DNA of 64,000 nt, taken from positions 4,405-68,404 of the forward strand of contig RAZP01000029.1 in NCBI GenBank assembly GCA_004028745.1, written 5' to 3'. A program made the translations under genes and the position numbers. Positions within the stretch are counted from its first letter, which is position 1. Every line of letters begins with the position of its first letter. The notes under the pieces are model-generated. The model saw only the letters and a list, made by a program, of their open reading frames with translations, ran no database searches and had not been told where the DNA came from. The DNA comes from Prosthecochloris sp. GTDB lineage: Bacteria > Bacteroidota > Chlorobiia > Chlorobiales > Chlorobiaceae. Positions 26,312-36,304 of the stretch are shown in pieces.

Positions 26312-26657
26312 AAAACCGTAGCAGGCGCATGTTGTTAGTCACGATGCGCTGACTGTTTCCCAATTCCTCCTCGTTTCATCATTTTTGGCAAAGAATTACG
26401 CATTTTTTTGCATTTGTTGAGGCTATTAGTACATTTCTAATAGAAGTCTCACAAAGTGCCTTTCCTTTTTAGCCATAAGTACCCCGTTAGTTTTTAATAA
26501 GTACAAGGAGTTGCCCGAACGCTTCTTGAGGTATTGCGCCCATCGCTCTGTTCTAACTCTTTTGCGCTTCAACAAATGGAGCCAAGTTACACCGCTAAAC
26601 TTTGAGTTAACCAAAAAGCGGCTGCTAAAGCTAATATATTTTTTTGGATAAAAAGAT
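26312..26657. other. 346-bp intergenic region before the AT-rich gene
   Basis: GC content falls across this region toward the radical SAM gene. A 62-codon minus-strand frame (26426-26614) with a TTG start and no ribosome site was judged not to be a gene. No repeat end, tRNA or terminator was recognised; a boundary of a transferred segment may lie here. Confidence 0.5.
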
Positions 26658-28205
26658 ATGTTATACCATAAAAGGGAAGAGGTGGTATTAGTAAATCCGA
26701 GGTTAAACTCGATTAATAATAATTCGAGTTTTAACTGTTATAGATTTAAGTGTAATGAATTTACTGCTAATTTCCCTTTAGGTTTGATTTATCTTGCAAG
26801 TTATTTATTGAGCAACGGACATAAGGTGCGAATAATAGATGCAGAAAAAGTGTCTAAAAGTGAATCGTTTAAAGAGGTTCAAGATTCTTTGCCTAATGCA
26901 CTTGTTATTGGTATTACTGTGATGACACCTGCGTTACCGTATGCATTAGAATTATCAGAATTTGTCAAACATAATGCAAAAACAGTTCCTGTTGTATGGG
27001 GCGGTATTCATCCTACTCTTTTCCCTGATGAAACAGTAAAAGATGATTTTATAGATTTCATTGTGGTTGGTGAAGGGGAGGTGCCCTTTAATAATTTAAT
27101 TACTTGTCTAAAAAGCTGCAATTATAAAGGAATTCAAAAAATTCCAAATCTGATGGCTAAAAATAAAACTATTTCAAGACTGCGTGAAATGTTTTATGAT
27201 TTAGAGAAGCCACTTAAAGGTTACACTCGAAGTTCTGTAAATGGAAAGCTCGATAAATACTCCTTGCAAAAAAATGATATGTCAATAATTCAGGCCTATC
27301 AGCTGTTGGATTTTGAAAATTACATAAATGTTTTGCATGCAGACGGTACTGTCCAAAAGACTTTAGAAATTATTAGCAGCCGGGGTTGTCCCTATCATTG
27401 TTCATTCTGTATAAATTCAATTTTAAATCGAGGAAGCTGGAAACCAGAGCCTGTTGATAAGCTGATTCAAAATATTAATGTTTTAGTTAATAAATATTCG
27501 ATTACACATCTTTTTTTTATGGATGAGTTATTCTTTTTCAGAATTAATAGAGCTGTAGAGATTATTAAGGGCATAAATGAGTTGAATATTACATGGGAGG
27601 CCAATATTCGAGCAGATTTTTTGAGAAAGGAGTTTATCTCTGATGGCTTGTTGAGATTTTTTAAACAAGCAGGTTGTAAAACTTTACGTATCGGAGCTGA
27701 AAGTGGTTCGCTTAGAATTCTAAGACTATTAAAGAAAAATATTTCTCCAAGAGATATATTGGATGCATTAGAGCGGTGTACTCATTTTGGTATATTGTGT
27801 AATTTTTCATTTATGATTGCAATTCCGGGGGAAACTAAGGAGGACATGAGAAAAACAATGAACCTTATTGAAAAAATATTGGAAATAGAGCCAAAAACTG
27901 AGATAATTGGTCCTCAACCTTTCCGGCCATATCCGGGTAGTTTTTTGTTTAATAAATTGGTTGATCAAAAAGTTGTTGAAATACCCAATAGTCCACAGGC
28001 TTGGCTAAAAAGCCCACTTTTAGCTAATTTATCATACTTGAATATAGTTACAGGAAAATTTGATAAGGATACCGTTAATTATTTATACGAATTAGGATAC
28101 ACTTTAGGGTATGATATTAATAATTTGAAACGAAAGAATTTATGTGAAATTGATAGAGCGGGGAGGCGTTTTCAGAAAATGAAAAATAGAGAGCACCTCT
28201 ATTAA
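26658..28205 (+). CDS. B12-binding-domain radical SAM protein, AT-rich and probably acquired
   Basis: The 515-residue product has an N-terminal cobalamin-binding-like domain (LGLIYLASYLLSNGHKVRIID, WGGIHPTLFPDE, VVGEGE) and a radical SAM domain with Cys244, Cys248 and Cys251 in SRGCPYHCSFC, followed by an HxxF-rich C-terminus. Relatives include methyltransferases and cyclases acting on lipids, antibiotics or tetrapyrroles such as the hopanoid and BchE/Q/R types; the substrate is not decided here. Base composition is far more AT-rich than its neighbours and codons strongly prefer A/T endings, a sign of transfer. The last codons and stop lie in a partial end of the palindromic element, so the original C-terminus may have been altered. 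Confidence 0.85.
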   Translation: MLYHKREEVVLVNPRLNSINNNSSFNCYRFKCNEFTANFPLGLIYLASYLLSNGHKVRIIDAEKVSKSESFKEVQDSLPNALVIGITVMTPALPYALELSEFVKHNAKTVPVVWGGIHPTLFPDETVKDDFIDFIVVGEGEVPFNNLITCLKSCNYKGIQKIPNLMAKNKTISRLREMFYDLEKPLKGYTRSSVNGKLDKYSLQKNDMSIIQAYQLLDFENYINVLHADGTVQKTLEIISSRGCPYHCSFCINSILNRGSWKPEPVDKLIQNINVLVNKYSITHLFFMDELFFFRINRAVEIIKGINELNITWEANIRADFLRKEFISDGLLRFFKQAGCKTLRIGAESGSLRILRLLKKNISPRDILDALERCTHFGILCNFSFMIAIPGETKEDMRKTMNLIEKILEIEPKTEIIGPQPFRPYPGSFLFNKLVDQKVVEIPNSPQAWLKSPLLANLSYLNIVTGKFDKDTVNYLYELGYTLGYDINNLKRKNLCEIDRAGRRFQKMKNREHLY

Positions 28206-28321
28206 GGGCACCTCTATAAATTGTCGTGAGCGACCTGAAGACAAGGCGGATGGAGCGCAGAAACCCTCTACTATCCGCCCAACGAAGTATTCGGGTCGCG
28301 CAACAAATTAATAGAGGTGTC
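28193..28321. repeat. Dispersed palindromic element, copy 3 (plus an extra left end)
   Basis: A partial left end GAGCACCTCTATTAA (28191-28205) directly precedes a full element from GGGCACCTCTATAAATTGT (28206) to ACAAATTAATAGAGGTGTC (28321), 116 bp. The arms CGACCTGAAGACAAGGCGG and CCGCCCAACGAAG...TCGGGTCG pair imperfectly. Orientation is opposite to copy 1, and the central spacer is shorter. Confidence 0.85.
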
Positions 28322-28357
28322 TAAGATTTGGGAAATCAAACGAAAGGGAGGAGCACT

Positions 28358-30016
28358 ATGCGTGTTATGAAAACGAATGATGGGTTGAAAGTTTTCGCGG
28401 TTTCAGGGACGTATGTTGTCATGCTTGGTTTTGATCTTCCTGAAGCAAGTTGCGATGGTCTTCTCGGCTTTTCCATTCACCGAGTTGACCATGCGGAGCG
28501 TGAGGCTTATTTTCTGTCGGGAATGAAAGCATTTGCTGAGACCGATCCAGGTTTTCCCGCCGGATCGCTTTATTCAACGAAGCACCATCCGGTCCAGAGT
28601 TTTCAGTGGGCCGATTATTCTGCAAAGCCAGGCCATGACTATACGTATACTATTACTGCTTTAAAAGGTACACCTGTTGATCTGATGCCTTTTGCGGAGA
28701 CGATAATTGATATCACAACAGAAAGTCCTGAATCCGGCAATCACGATGTCTATTTCAATCGCGGAATTGCAGCGTCACAGGCTTATGTCCGTCGTTTTGG
28801 TGACAGAGTGCCCAAGGAAGTTCCGAACCAAAAGGCGTTTGAATGGCTGTCGCGCGGTTTGAACGAAGCTCTTGAAGAGTTCATCCGGTCAAGCGAGCCG
28901 GGACGTCACGCTCTCCGAATTGCAGCGTATGAGTTCAACTATGATGAACTACTCAAGGTAGTCAAAGAAGTTTTGGATACGGGCGTTGACATCAGGATCG
29001 TATATGACGCACGCAAAGACAACCCGAAAATCCGTAACCGTGAAGCAGTGGCCGCTGCCGGCCTTGAGAGTGTAAGCCATGAGCGGACAAGACCCAAATC
29101 CTACATTTCCCATAACAAGTTTATCGTCAAGCTTCAGAACGGACAACCGAAATCGGTTTGGACAGGCGGTACGAATTTCTCCGAAGGCGGTATTTACGGT
29201 CATTCCAATGTCGCCCATGTCGTTGAAGAAGAGAGGATTGCCGCAGCATTTCTTGACTACTGGACGGCACTTTCACAGGACCCGGAGAGCAGACCCTTAA
29301 AGGACAGTGTCGAGATGATTTCGCCACAGCCGCCTTTTCCACCGCACAAGGGAACGACCGTTCTGTTCAGTCCCCGCAAGAATCTCGACGCATTAGACTG
29401 GTACGCAAAGCTTGCCATGAACGCTACGGATGGACTTTTCATGACCTTCGCATTCGGGATGAACGATATTTTCAAGAACGTCTATGAAAAAGCATGCGCG
29501 CCTTTCCGCCTTGCGCTGATGGAAAAGAAAACACGCTCGATGAGAGCCGGACCTGAAAGGGATGCAGAAGAACGCAAGATTCAGATGCTGCGAAACATGC
29601 CGGAAAATGTTTTTGCTATAGGAGATTTCGTCAGTACGAACAAGATCGACGGCTGGGTAAAAGAGAAGCTTACGAATCTAAACTCGCACGTGCGTTATGT
29701 GCACAACAAGTTTATGCTTGTCGATCCTCTCACAGACGACCCTATTGTGGTTGCCGGCTCCGCAAACTTCAGTGACGCCTCGACCCGCCGGAACGATGAG
29801 AATATGGTGATTACGAGGGGGAACAAGCGAGTCGCGGATATTTACCTTGGGGAGTTCATGCGGCTGTTTAGTCACCATGCGTTCCGTGAGTCCCTGCATT
29901 GGCGTGACCCCGATGAGCCTCCCAAACCATTGAAGAAGGATGACTGGTGGCGGGATTATTTTGGGCAAACGCCGCGTTCGACGCGAAGGAAATACTTTGC
30001 ACGATCGAAGGTGTAA
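28358..30016 (+). CDS. Phospholipase D-like protein with two HxK motifs
   Basis: The ATG at 28358 is preceded by GGAGGAG and gives 552 residues; a TTG-started frame ten codons longer is less likely. After an N-terminal beta-rich region of about 130 residues, two PLD domains follow with His252-x-Lys254 (HNKFIV, then TGGTNFSEGG) and His449-x-Lys451 (HNKFMLVD, then GSANFSD). Both catalytic halves are intact, so phosphodiesterase or nuclease activity is likely. There is no signal peptide. PLD-fold proteins include phospholipases, nucleases and defence effectors, and the sequence alone does not separate these. It lies right after palindromic element copy 3, between that and the copper efflux operon. 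Confidence 0.85.
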   Translation: MRVMKTNDGLKVFAVSGTYVVMLGFDLPEASCDGLLGFSIHRVDHAEREAYFLSGMKAFAETDPGFPAGSLYSTKHHPVQSFQWADYSAKPGHDYTYTITALKGTPVDLMPFAETIIDITTESPESGNHDVYFNRGIAASQAYVRRFGDRVPKEVPNQKAFEWLSRGLNEALEEFIRSSEPGRHALRIAAYEFNYDELLKVVKEVLDTGVDIRIVYDARKDNPKIRNREAVAAAGLESVSHERTRPKSYISHNKFIVKLQNGQPKSVWTGGTNFSEGGIYGHSNVAHVVEEERIAAAFLDYWTALSQDPESRPLKDSVEMISPQPPFPPHKGTTVLFSPRKNLDALDWYAKLAMNATDGLFMTFAFGMNDIFKNVYEKACAPFRLALMEKKTRSMRAGPERDAEERKIQMLRNMPENVFAIGDFVSTNKIDGWVKEKLTNLNSHVRYVHNKFMLVDPLTDDPIVVAGSANFSDASTRRNDENMVITRGNKRVADIYLGEFMRLFSHHAFRESLHWRDPDEPPKPLKKDDWWRDYFGQTPRSTRRKYFARSKV

Positions 30017-30414
30017 GAGCGGGAGGTAATCGGGAACAATAACCAATGCGATGAGTTTTATGGTTCTTAGTTCTCCATGGTTTTCAGGGAGATATAAACT
30101 TTTTATTACAAACATGTGGTTACTATAGTGTTGCATTGAGCAACGTTTTCAAGGAATACAGCTGCTTTAGAGGTTTCTTTCCAGACATAACTGCTAATAT
30201 GCCAATGACATTCCTCTTTTCGTACAGTAGGGTATGGGGCTTATACTAATCATGTAACGGAAAGGGATGATCCGTGTAGTTTTTACGCTTCCAGAAGAAT
30301 ACAACAGGCATTGTTGCCGATTGGGCATGATTGATGATTCATGCCGTATTCTGGGGAAGGCTTTAGAGTCGGAATAGATTGGGGTGGCGAAAGATAAATC
30401 AGGCTGAGGTAGAG
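30017..30414. other. 398-bp intergenic region before the efflux operon
   Basis: No gene or RNA was recognised. It should carry the promoter of the Cus-type operon. There is no evident MerR-type spaced dyad (CueR-like), so metal control could not be read from the sequence. Confidence 0.5.
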
Positions 30415-31797
30415 GTGAAAAAGGTATTGATGACAGGGGGAGTTCGGCAGATTGGCTTGATGGCGGTGTTGATTCTTTTGTGTGCTTTGTGTTGGCAGCC
30501 TGTTATGGCTGAGCCGGAAACACAAGAGGAAATGTCTTTTAACCCTTCTCAGCCACATAGGGACTACAGCAAAAAGGATCTAGGAGGTCTCGTTGAAGAG
30601 CTGCTCCAATATAATCCTGAGCTGCAAAGCCTTGTTGCAAGAATTAATGCTGCACGTGCCTTTATTCCTCAAGCCTCGGCTCCCGATGACCCCCGGTTGA
30701 GCCTTGAAGCAAGCAACATTCCTGTTGGCAGCCCTTCGTTCAGTCGTACTCCTATGACGGGAATACAGATCTATTTAAGGCAGAAAGTGCCTTTTCCGGG
30801 AAAGCTGGGCCTGAAGAAAAAAATTGCCGAGTCCAGGGAGGCGCAAGCTGTAGAGGAGCATCTGGAAAGGCTCAATCAACTCGTAGCTGAATTTAAAGGG
30901 GCTGTTTATGATTACAGCTATACCACGAATGCGGCAGGTATAAGCCGGAAAACGATAGGTCGTTTAAAAGCCCTGACCAAAACCCTGGAAGCGAAGTATG
31001 CAGTAGGCGAGGTACCCCAGCAGGATGTCCTCAAGACGAAGGTTGCAGTGTCTAAAGTTCATGAACGCCTGATTCAGCAGGATAAAATGGCGGACATACT
31101 TGGGTCGCGCATCTCTACGCTGTTGAATCGTCCCGAAAAAACCCCTCCGAAAGTAATCGTTTCAAAAAAAATACTTACGGAAGTTCCTTATGGGCTGGAG
31201 GAGCTTCTCAAAGCTGCGCAAAGCTCAAGGCACTGGCTTAACCGAGCTGATAAAAAAGTTGATGAAGCTGAGTACCGGCACAAGTTGGCGAAAAAAGAGC
31301 TGTTGCCGGACTTTGATTTTTCGGCAGGCTACCGTATTCGCAGCAATGCCATAGAAGGACCTGTTTTAGGGGAAGATTTTTTCTCGGCAGGGGTAAGCAT
31401 AAACATTCCCGTTTGGACTGCCCGCAAGCAAGGCAAAAAGGTCGAGCAGACCCGTTATCTGATTACAGCCGCAAAAAAGGACAAAGAAACGTTAGAGCAG
31501 GAAATCAACTATCAGGTAGAAAAACTTTTTTTCGAGGTTACGCAACTTGAAGAACAATATGAGCTTTATCGTTCGCGCATTATTCCTGAATCTGAATCGG
31601 CTTTGGTGTCTTCGAGGAGAAGCTATGAGGCTAATGAAGTTGATTATCTGAATGTTATAACCAATGAGCTGGATCTGTTTCAGGCTCAACTTCTTATGCA
31701 TCACTATTATTTCGAGCACGAAAAAAAGATAACCGAGCTTGAAATGGCAATTGGAAAACCTTTTGCTCCACTTCCTTTTACGGGAGGCGCTTTATGA
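30415..31797 (+). CDS. TolC-family outer-membrane channel of metal efflux (CusC-like)
   Basis: The product forms the outer-membrane and periplasmic duct of a tripartite RND pump. The start taken is GTG 30415 (MKKVLMTGGVRQ), which gives a normal basic signal peptide ending at PVMAEPE; ATG 30430 is also possible. The 460 residues carry the duplicated outer-membrane efflux pattern, with helical repeats around EARQAVEEH-type and EQINYQVEKLFFEVTQLEEQY segments. It overlaps the adaptor gene by 4 bp, so the operon is tightly coupled. Confidence 0.9.
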   Translation: MKKVLMTGGVRQIGLMAVLILLCALCWQPVMAEPETQEEMSFNPSQPHRDYSKKDLGGLVEELLQYNPELQSLVARINAARAFIPQASAPDDPRLSLEASNIPVGSPSFSRTPMTGIQIYLRQKVPFPGKLGLKKKIAESREAQAVEEHLERLNQLVAEFKGAVYDYSYTTNAAGISRKTIGRLKALTKTLEAKYAVGEVPQQDVLKTKVAVSKVHERLIQQDKMADILGSRISTLLNRPEKTPPKVIVSKKILTEVPYGLEELLKAAQSSRHWLNRADKKVDEAEYRHKLAKKELLPDFDFSAGYRIRSNAIEGPVLGEDFFSAGVSINIPVWTARKQGKKVEQTRYLITAAKKDKETLEQEINYQVEKLFFEVTQLEEQYELYRSRIIPESESALVSSRRSYEANEVDYLNVITNELDLFQAQLLMHHYYFEHEKKITELEMAIGKPFAPLPFTGGAL

Positions 31798-32858
31798 GAT
31801 ACCACAAACCGGTTCACTTTTTCTTCATGCTGCTGGGCGTTGTCTGTTTGTCTATCGGGATCATAGCTTGTGAACAAAAAATTTCCCCGGAAGATGTTTC
31901 GCACTACACCTGTCCGATGCACCCGCAGATCAGGATGGACGATCCTGGATCATGTCCTATCTGCGGAATGGATCTTGTCCCTGTTGCCAAAGAAATAACA
32001 GGGGAAGACGATCATTCTTCCCATGAGCATGCTGATGCCCATGACCAAACAACAACGCATGATCATGCCGCTCACGAAAGCAGGGATAAGGAAGGCATTC
32101 GTATTGACCCTGTTCGAACCCAGATTATCGGGGTCAGGACAGATAGTGTTGCCGTTCGTTCTCTTACCCGGTCTCTCTTGGTTTACGGAAAGGTGGCCCA
32201 TGATCCGGAACTCTGGGTGGCACAGAATGAATATATCGAAGCCTTGAAACTTGGCGACCGTTCTCTCATTCGGTCGGCTGAGCTGAAGCTTCGGTTTCTG
32301 GGCCTTTCTCAGGAATGGATCGACCTGATCAGAAAAGAGCGCAAATCGGATTTGGGTCTTCATTTGCCTGCCGGTAATGCCCAGGGTTATTTCGAGGCTT
32401 TTATCCATCAGGGAGATGTGGGGATTGTCAAGGTCGGTCAACGAGTAGACGTTCTCGATGAAAAGGGGCGTGTTTTGCAGGAAGGGATCATTGCAGCAAT
32501 GGGGGTGATTGTCGATCCAAAGACCAGACTCGTACGGGCATTGGTGAAATCGGACCAAAGCATCGATTTCAAGTCCAACACTTTTGTGCAGTTTCGGATT
32601 CGGATTCCATTAGGAAATCGCCTGAGCGTTCCACGCGAAGCTATTCTTTTCAACGGGGATCATAATATGGTTTATGCCGTTGCCGGTACCGGTCGCTTTG
32701 TTGCCAGAAAGGTCGAGCTTGGTGATGAGGCCGAAGGTTACTTCGAGATTCTGGAAGGCGTTAAAGAGGGCGAAACCGTTGTGACCAATGGACACTTTTT
32801 AATCGACTCGGAAACCCAGATTAAAACGGGCGGAACAAGTGCAGGCCATCAACATTAA
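31794..32858 (+). CDS. RND efflux periplasmic adaptor with heavy-metal-binding domain (CusB-like)
   Basis: The 354-residue adaptor links pump and outer-membrane channel. It has a lipobox-like IGIIAC (Cys26), then a heavy-metal-binding domain at about 38-64 with CPMHP and CPICGM, then a His- and Asp-rich linker (73-95), then the membrane-fusion barrel and lipoyl segments. The domain and the histidines probably capture Cu or Ag ions and hand them to the pump. It overlaps the channel gene by 4 bp and ends 11 bp before the pump gene. Confidence 0.93.
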   Translation: MRYHKPVHFFFMLLGVVCLSIGIIACEQKISPEDVSHYTCPMHPQIRMDDPGSCPICGMDLVPVAKEITGEDDHSSHEHADAHDQTTTHDHAAHESRDKEGIRIDPVRTQIIGVRTDSVAVRSLTRSLLVYGKVAHDPELWVAQNEYIEALKLGDRSLIRSAELKLRFLGLSQEWIDLIRKERKSDLGLHLPAGNAQGYFEAFIHQGDVGIVKVGQRVDVLDEKGRVLQEGIIAAMGVIVDPKTRLVRALVKSDQSIDFKSNTFVQFRIRIPLGNRLSVPREAILFNGDHNMVYAVAGTGRFVARKVELGDEAEGYFEILEGVKEGETVVTNGHFLIDSETQIKTGGTSAGHQH

Positions 32859-32869
32859 AGTAAACGGGC

Positions 32870-35800
32870 ATGATTGAAAAAGTCATAGCCTTTTGCAGCA
32901 GGCAACCCGTTTTTGTTGTCCTTGCGACGGTATTCGGGATTGGGTGGGGTATTTATTCGTTGAACCGCATTCCTCTCGATGCTATTCCTGATCTTTCCGA
33001 TCCTCAGGTTATTGTGTTCACCGAATGGCAAGGGCGTGCCCCTGACCTTATCGAGGATCAAATTACCTATCCGATAGTGTCCAGCATGGTGGCTGCCCCC
33101 AAAGTTACCGATGTACGGGGTTATTCCATGTTCGGGCTAAGCTTTGTCTATGTTCTTTTCGAGGAAGGCACTGACTTGTATTGGGCACGATCCCGAACAA
33201 TCGAATATCTCGCAAAGATACGGGAACAGCTCCCACAAGGGGCTAACCCTGTTCTGGGACCCGATGCATCCGGCGTGGGCTGGGTTCTTCAATACTCGAT
33301 TGTTGATGAGAGCGGCCGGAACTCCATTGAGGATCTGCGTTCTTTTCAGGACTGGAAGCTCCGCTATCTCCTGGAAGCAGTCCCTGGGGTTGCCGAGGTG
33401 GCAAGCGTGGGCGGCTATGTCAAGCAATATCAGATCCAGATCAACCCCAACGCATTGCTTTATTACGGCCTGTCCATTCAGGACGTCATGCAGAAAGTCA
33501 AAGAGTCCAATCGTGATGTCGGCGGGAAGATTTTAGAGCAATCAGAGCGGGAATATTTTATCCGGGGTCTCGGGTATCTCAAGAGTCTGGAGGATATTGA
33601 AAATATAGCCGTCGATGTGAGTTCGGACGGTGCTCCCATTCTTATCAAGCATATTGCAAACGTCAAACTTGTCCCGGAGCTAAGGCGCGGTGCTTCGGAT
33701 CTCAATGGTAAGGGCGAGGCAGCCTCGGCTATTGTGGTTACCCGCTACGGTTCGGATGCCTATCGGATCATCGAAAAGGTCAAAGAGGTGCTGCAGCGTG
33801 TGGAGCCCTCACTGCCCGAAGGAAGCCGGATCGAGATCACCTATGACCGTTCCAGGCTTATCGGGCGCTCAATCGACACCTTAAGCAAAAAGCTGATCGA
33901 GGAAATGCTTGTCGTCGGTGCGATAGTGCTTGTTTTCCTCTTTCATTTTCGTTCCGCTCTGGTGCCGTTTGTTACGCTTCCGGTTGCTATCGTTCTCTCA
34001 TTTATACCCATGTATTATTCAGGGGCTTCCTCCAATATCATGTCCCTGGGCGGGATTGCCATTGCAATCGGTGCCATGGTGGATGCAGCAATTATTCTCG
34101 TGGAGAATTGCCATAAGGGTCTTGAAAAATGGGAAGCTGAAGGAAAAAAGAGAGAGATTTCCGAAGTTTTGCTTCACTCCTCCCAGGAAGTTGCCCGTCC
34201 GATCTTCTTTTCGCTCCTGGTTATCGCCGTGTCGTTTATGCCTGTTTTCACTCTTGAGGGGCAAGAGGGCCGATTGTTCAAGCCATTGGCTTTTTCCAAA
34301 AACTTCTCCATGTTTTTTGCAGCTGTTCTGGCTATCACACTGGTGCCGGTTCTCATTCAGTGGCTTCTGCGTATCCCGAAGAAAGTTGAGCTCAGGAACC
34401 GCTGGCTGTCAAAGGTCATAAATTTCTTTTGGGCCGGGACCATTCATTCGGAAGAAACCCATCCGGTTTCCCGATTTCTTCATCGGGTATATACACCTGT
34501 TTTAACATTTGTCCTGAAACATCGAAACGGGGCTATTCTGGTCTCCCTGGCTCTGATTTTAAGTATTGTTCCGGTCTACTCTAAACTTGGTCAGGAGTTC
34601 ATGCCTCCGCTCAATGAGGGGGATCTTCTGTATATGCCCACCACGCTTCCGGGGATTTCCATCGAAAAGGCCAAGGAATGGCTCCAGCAGCAGAACAAAT
34701 TGATCAGGGAGTTCGATGAGGTCGAGTCTGTTTTCGGAAAGATCGGCCGTGCCGGAACAGCTACAGACCCCGCACCTCTTTCGATGGTGGAGACCGTCAT
34801 TCAACTTTACCCTCAGGACGAATGGCCTGAAAGTTATCATGAACGCTGGTACTCTTCATGGATGCCCGAATTTCTCAAGCCCGCTTTTCGTATTGTTTGG
34901 CCGGAGATGAAACGACGTGAATGGAAAGAATTTATCAATGCCTTGAATAAAACGGTGAATCTGCCCGGCACTACCAATGCCTGGACATTTCCCATTAAAA
35001 CCCGCATTGATATGCTTACAACAGGGATAAGAACGCCCATCGGGGTCAAGGTCTATGGCGATGACCTCGAGGAAATCGAGAAAATTGCTGTAAAGGTAGA
35101 ACAAAAAGTTCAAAAACTTGAAGGGACGCGATCTGTCATTGCCGAGCGCTCCCAGGGTGGATATTATATCGACATCAAGCTGAAAAGGGAAAATCTTGCT
35201 GCTTACGGGCTGAGTGTGGAGCAAGCAAACAAGTTGATAGAGGGGGTTATCGGGGGTCAGAATGTCACAACGATTATTGCCGGCCGTGAGCGATATCCCG
35301 TCAACATCCGCTACCAGTCCTCATTCAGGTCGACTACCGAAAAAATAAAACGGGCACTGGTTTCCGTGTCCGGAGAAAAACATGTTCCTTTGTCGGAAAT
35401 TGCCGATGTGACAACCAGTCGCGGTCCGGCGGTAATAAAGGATGAAAACGGCCTGCTTACTTCCTGGGTTTATGTGGACCTTGAAACGGGCCAGGATATC
35501 GCAAGCTATGTAGAGCGGCTCAAAAAGGTACTTCAGGAACCGGGACTGTTTCCCATAGGGTACACGTATACGATCAGCGGCCAGTTTGAGTTTATGGAGC
35601 GGGCGAAGAAGCGTTTGATGATGGTTATTCCTTTAACGCTTTTTATCATCGTGCTGCTCTTGTATATGAACACCCGTTCCTGGATTCGTACGGGAATTGT
35701 ACTATTGGCGGTTCCATTTTCTCTCGTGGGGGCGTTCTGGATTCTTTATGTTCTGGACTACAACCTCAGTATTGCCGTGTGGGTCGGTATTATTGCGCTT

Positions 35801-36142
35801 GCCGGTGTCGATGCGGAGACGGGAGTCATCATGCTGCTCTACCTTGATCTTGCCTACAAAAGGTTTGAAGAGAAAAACCAGATGAACACAAAGGCGGATT
35901 TAACGCGGGCGATCATGGAGGGCGCGGTCAAGCGGGTCCGCCCGAAGATGATGACAGTTGCAGCACTGTTCCTGGGGCTTCTTCCCATAATGTGGTCCGG
36001 GGTTCATGAAACAGGCGCTGATGTCATGAAACGAATTGCCGCTCCAATGGTGGGTGGTATTTTTACCTCTTTTATAATGGAGCTGTTGATTTATCCCTGC
36101 ATCTATATGATCTGGAAGGAACGTTCGTTGAAGCAGCGTTAA
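32870..36142 (+). CDS. cusA: Heavy-metal RND efflux pump (CusA-like)
   Basis: The 1090-residue proton-driven transporter exports metal ions. It has 12 membrane segments in the RND layout, two large periplasmic loops, GAMVDAAIILVEN in segment 4 and GVDAETGVIMLLYLDLAYK in the second half. The stretch GRAGTATDPAPLSMVETVIQ and Met715 in RIDMLTTGIRTP match the Cu/Ag-specific CusA group, in which this Met binds metal. Copper or silver is therefore the likely substrate rather than cobalt, zinc or cadmium. It is the third gene of the operon. Confidence 0.93.
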   Translation: MIEKVIAFCSRQPVFVVLATVFGIGWGIYSLNRIPLDAIPDLSDPQVIVFTEWQGRAPDLIEDQITYPIVSSMVAAPKVTDVRGYSMFGLSFVYVLFEEGTDLYWARSRTIEYLAKIREQLPQGANPVLGPDASGVGWVLQYSIVDESGRNSIEDLRSFQDWKLRYLLEAVPGVAEVASVGGYVKQYQIQINPNALLYYGLSIQDVMQKVKESNRDVGGKILEQSEREYFIRGLGYLKSLEDIENIAVDVSSDGAPILIKHIANVKLVPELRRGASDLNGKGEAASAIVVTRYGSDAYRIIEKVKEVLQRVEPSLPEGSRIEITYDRSRLIGRSIDTLSKKLIEEMLVVGAIVLVFLFHFRSALVPFVTLPVAIVLSFIPMYYSGASSNIMSLGGIAIAIGAMVDAAIILVENCHKGLEKWEAEGKKREISEVLLHSSQEVARPIFFSLLVIAVSFMPVFTLEGQEGRLFKPLAFSKNFSMFFAAVLAITLVPVLIQWLLRIPKKVELRNRWLSKVINFFWAGTIHSEETHPVSRFLHRVYTPVLTFVLKHRNGAILVSLALILSIVPVYSKLGQEFMPPLNEGDLLYMPTTLPGISIEKAKEWLQQQNKLIREFDEVESVFGKIGRAGTATDPAPLSMVETVIQLYPQDEWPESYHERWYSSWMPEFLKPAFRIVWPEMKRREWKEFINALNKTVNLPGTTNAWTFPIKTRIDMLTTGIRTPIGVKVYGDDLEEIEKIAVKVEQKVQKLEGTRSVIAERSQGGYYIDIKLKRENLAAYGLSVEQANKLIEGVIGGQNVTTIIAGRERYPVNIRYQSSFRSTTEKIKRALVSVSGEKHVPLSEIADVTTSRGPAVIKDENGLLTSWVYVDLETGQDIASYVERLKKVLQEPGLFPIGYTYTISGQFEFMERAKKRLMMVIPLTLFIIVLLLYMNTRSWIRTGIVLLAVPFSLVGAFWILYVLDYNLSIAVWVGIIALAGVDAETGVIMLLYLDLAYKRFEEKNQMNTKADLTRAIMEGAVKRVRPKMMTVAALFLGLLPIMWSGVHETGADVMKRIAAPMVGGIFTSFIMELLIYPCIYMIWKERSLKQR

Positions 36143-36304
36143 AAAAATTTAGGGGAACGTTGTTGCGCAGCTATACCAAACGGTTATCCCGATCGCCTCC
36201 TATGTTCCCGTATTTCCTTGATTTTTTTGCAATAATGTGGGATTTTGCTTGATCCATCCTGGATAAATAGGGATTTTGTAACAGTAAACCGAGAAGCAAA
36301 CGTT

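Noticed and set aside
26426..26614. 62-codon basic open frame on the minus strand
   Set aside because: TTG start, no ribosome site, no recognised family; too weak to call a gene, though a degraded fragment cannot be excluded.
31950..32558. 202-codon open frame on the minus strand
   Set aside because: Antisense to the CusB-like adaptor, which is well supported by motifs and overlaps.
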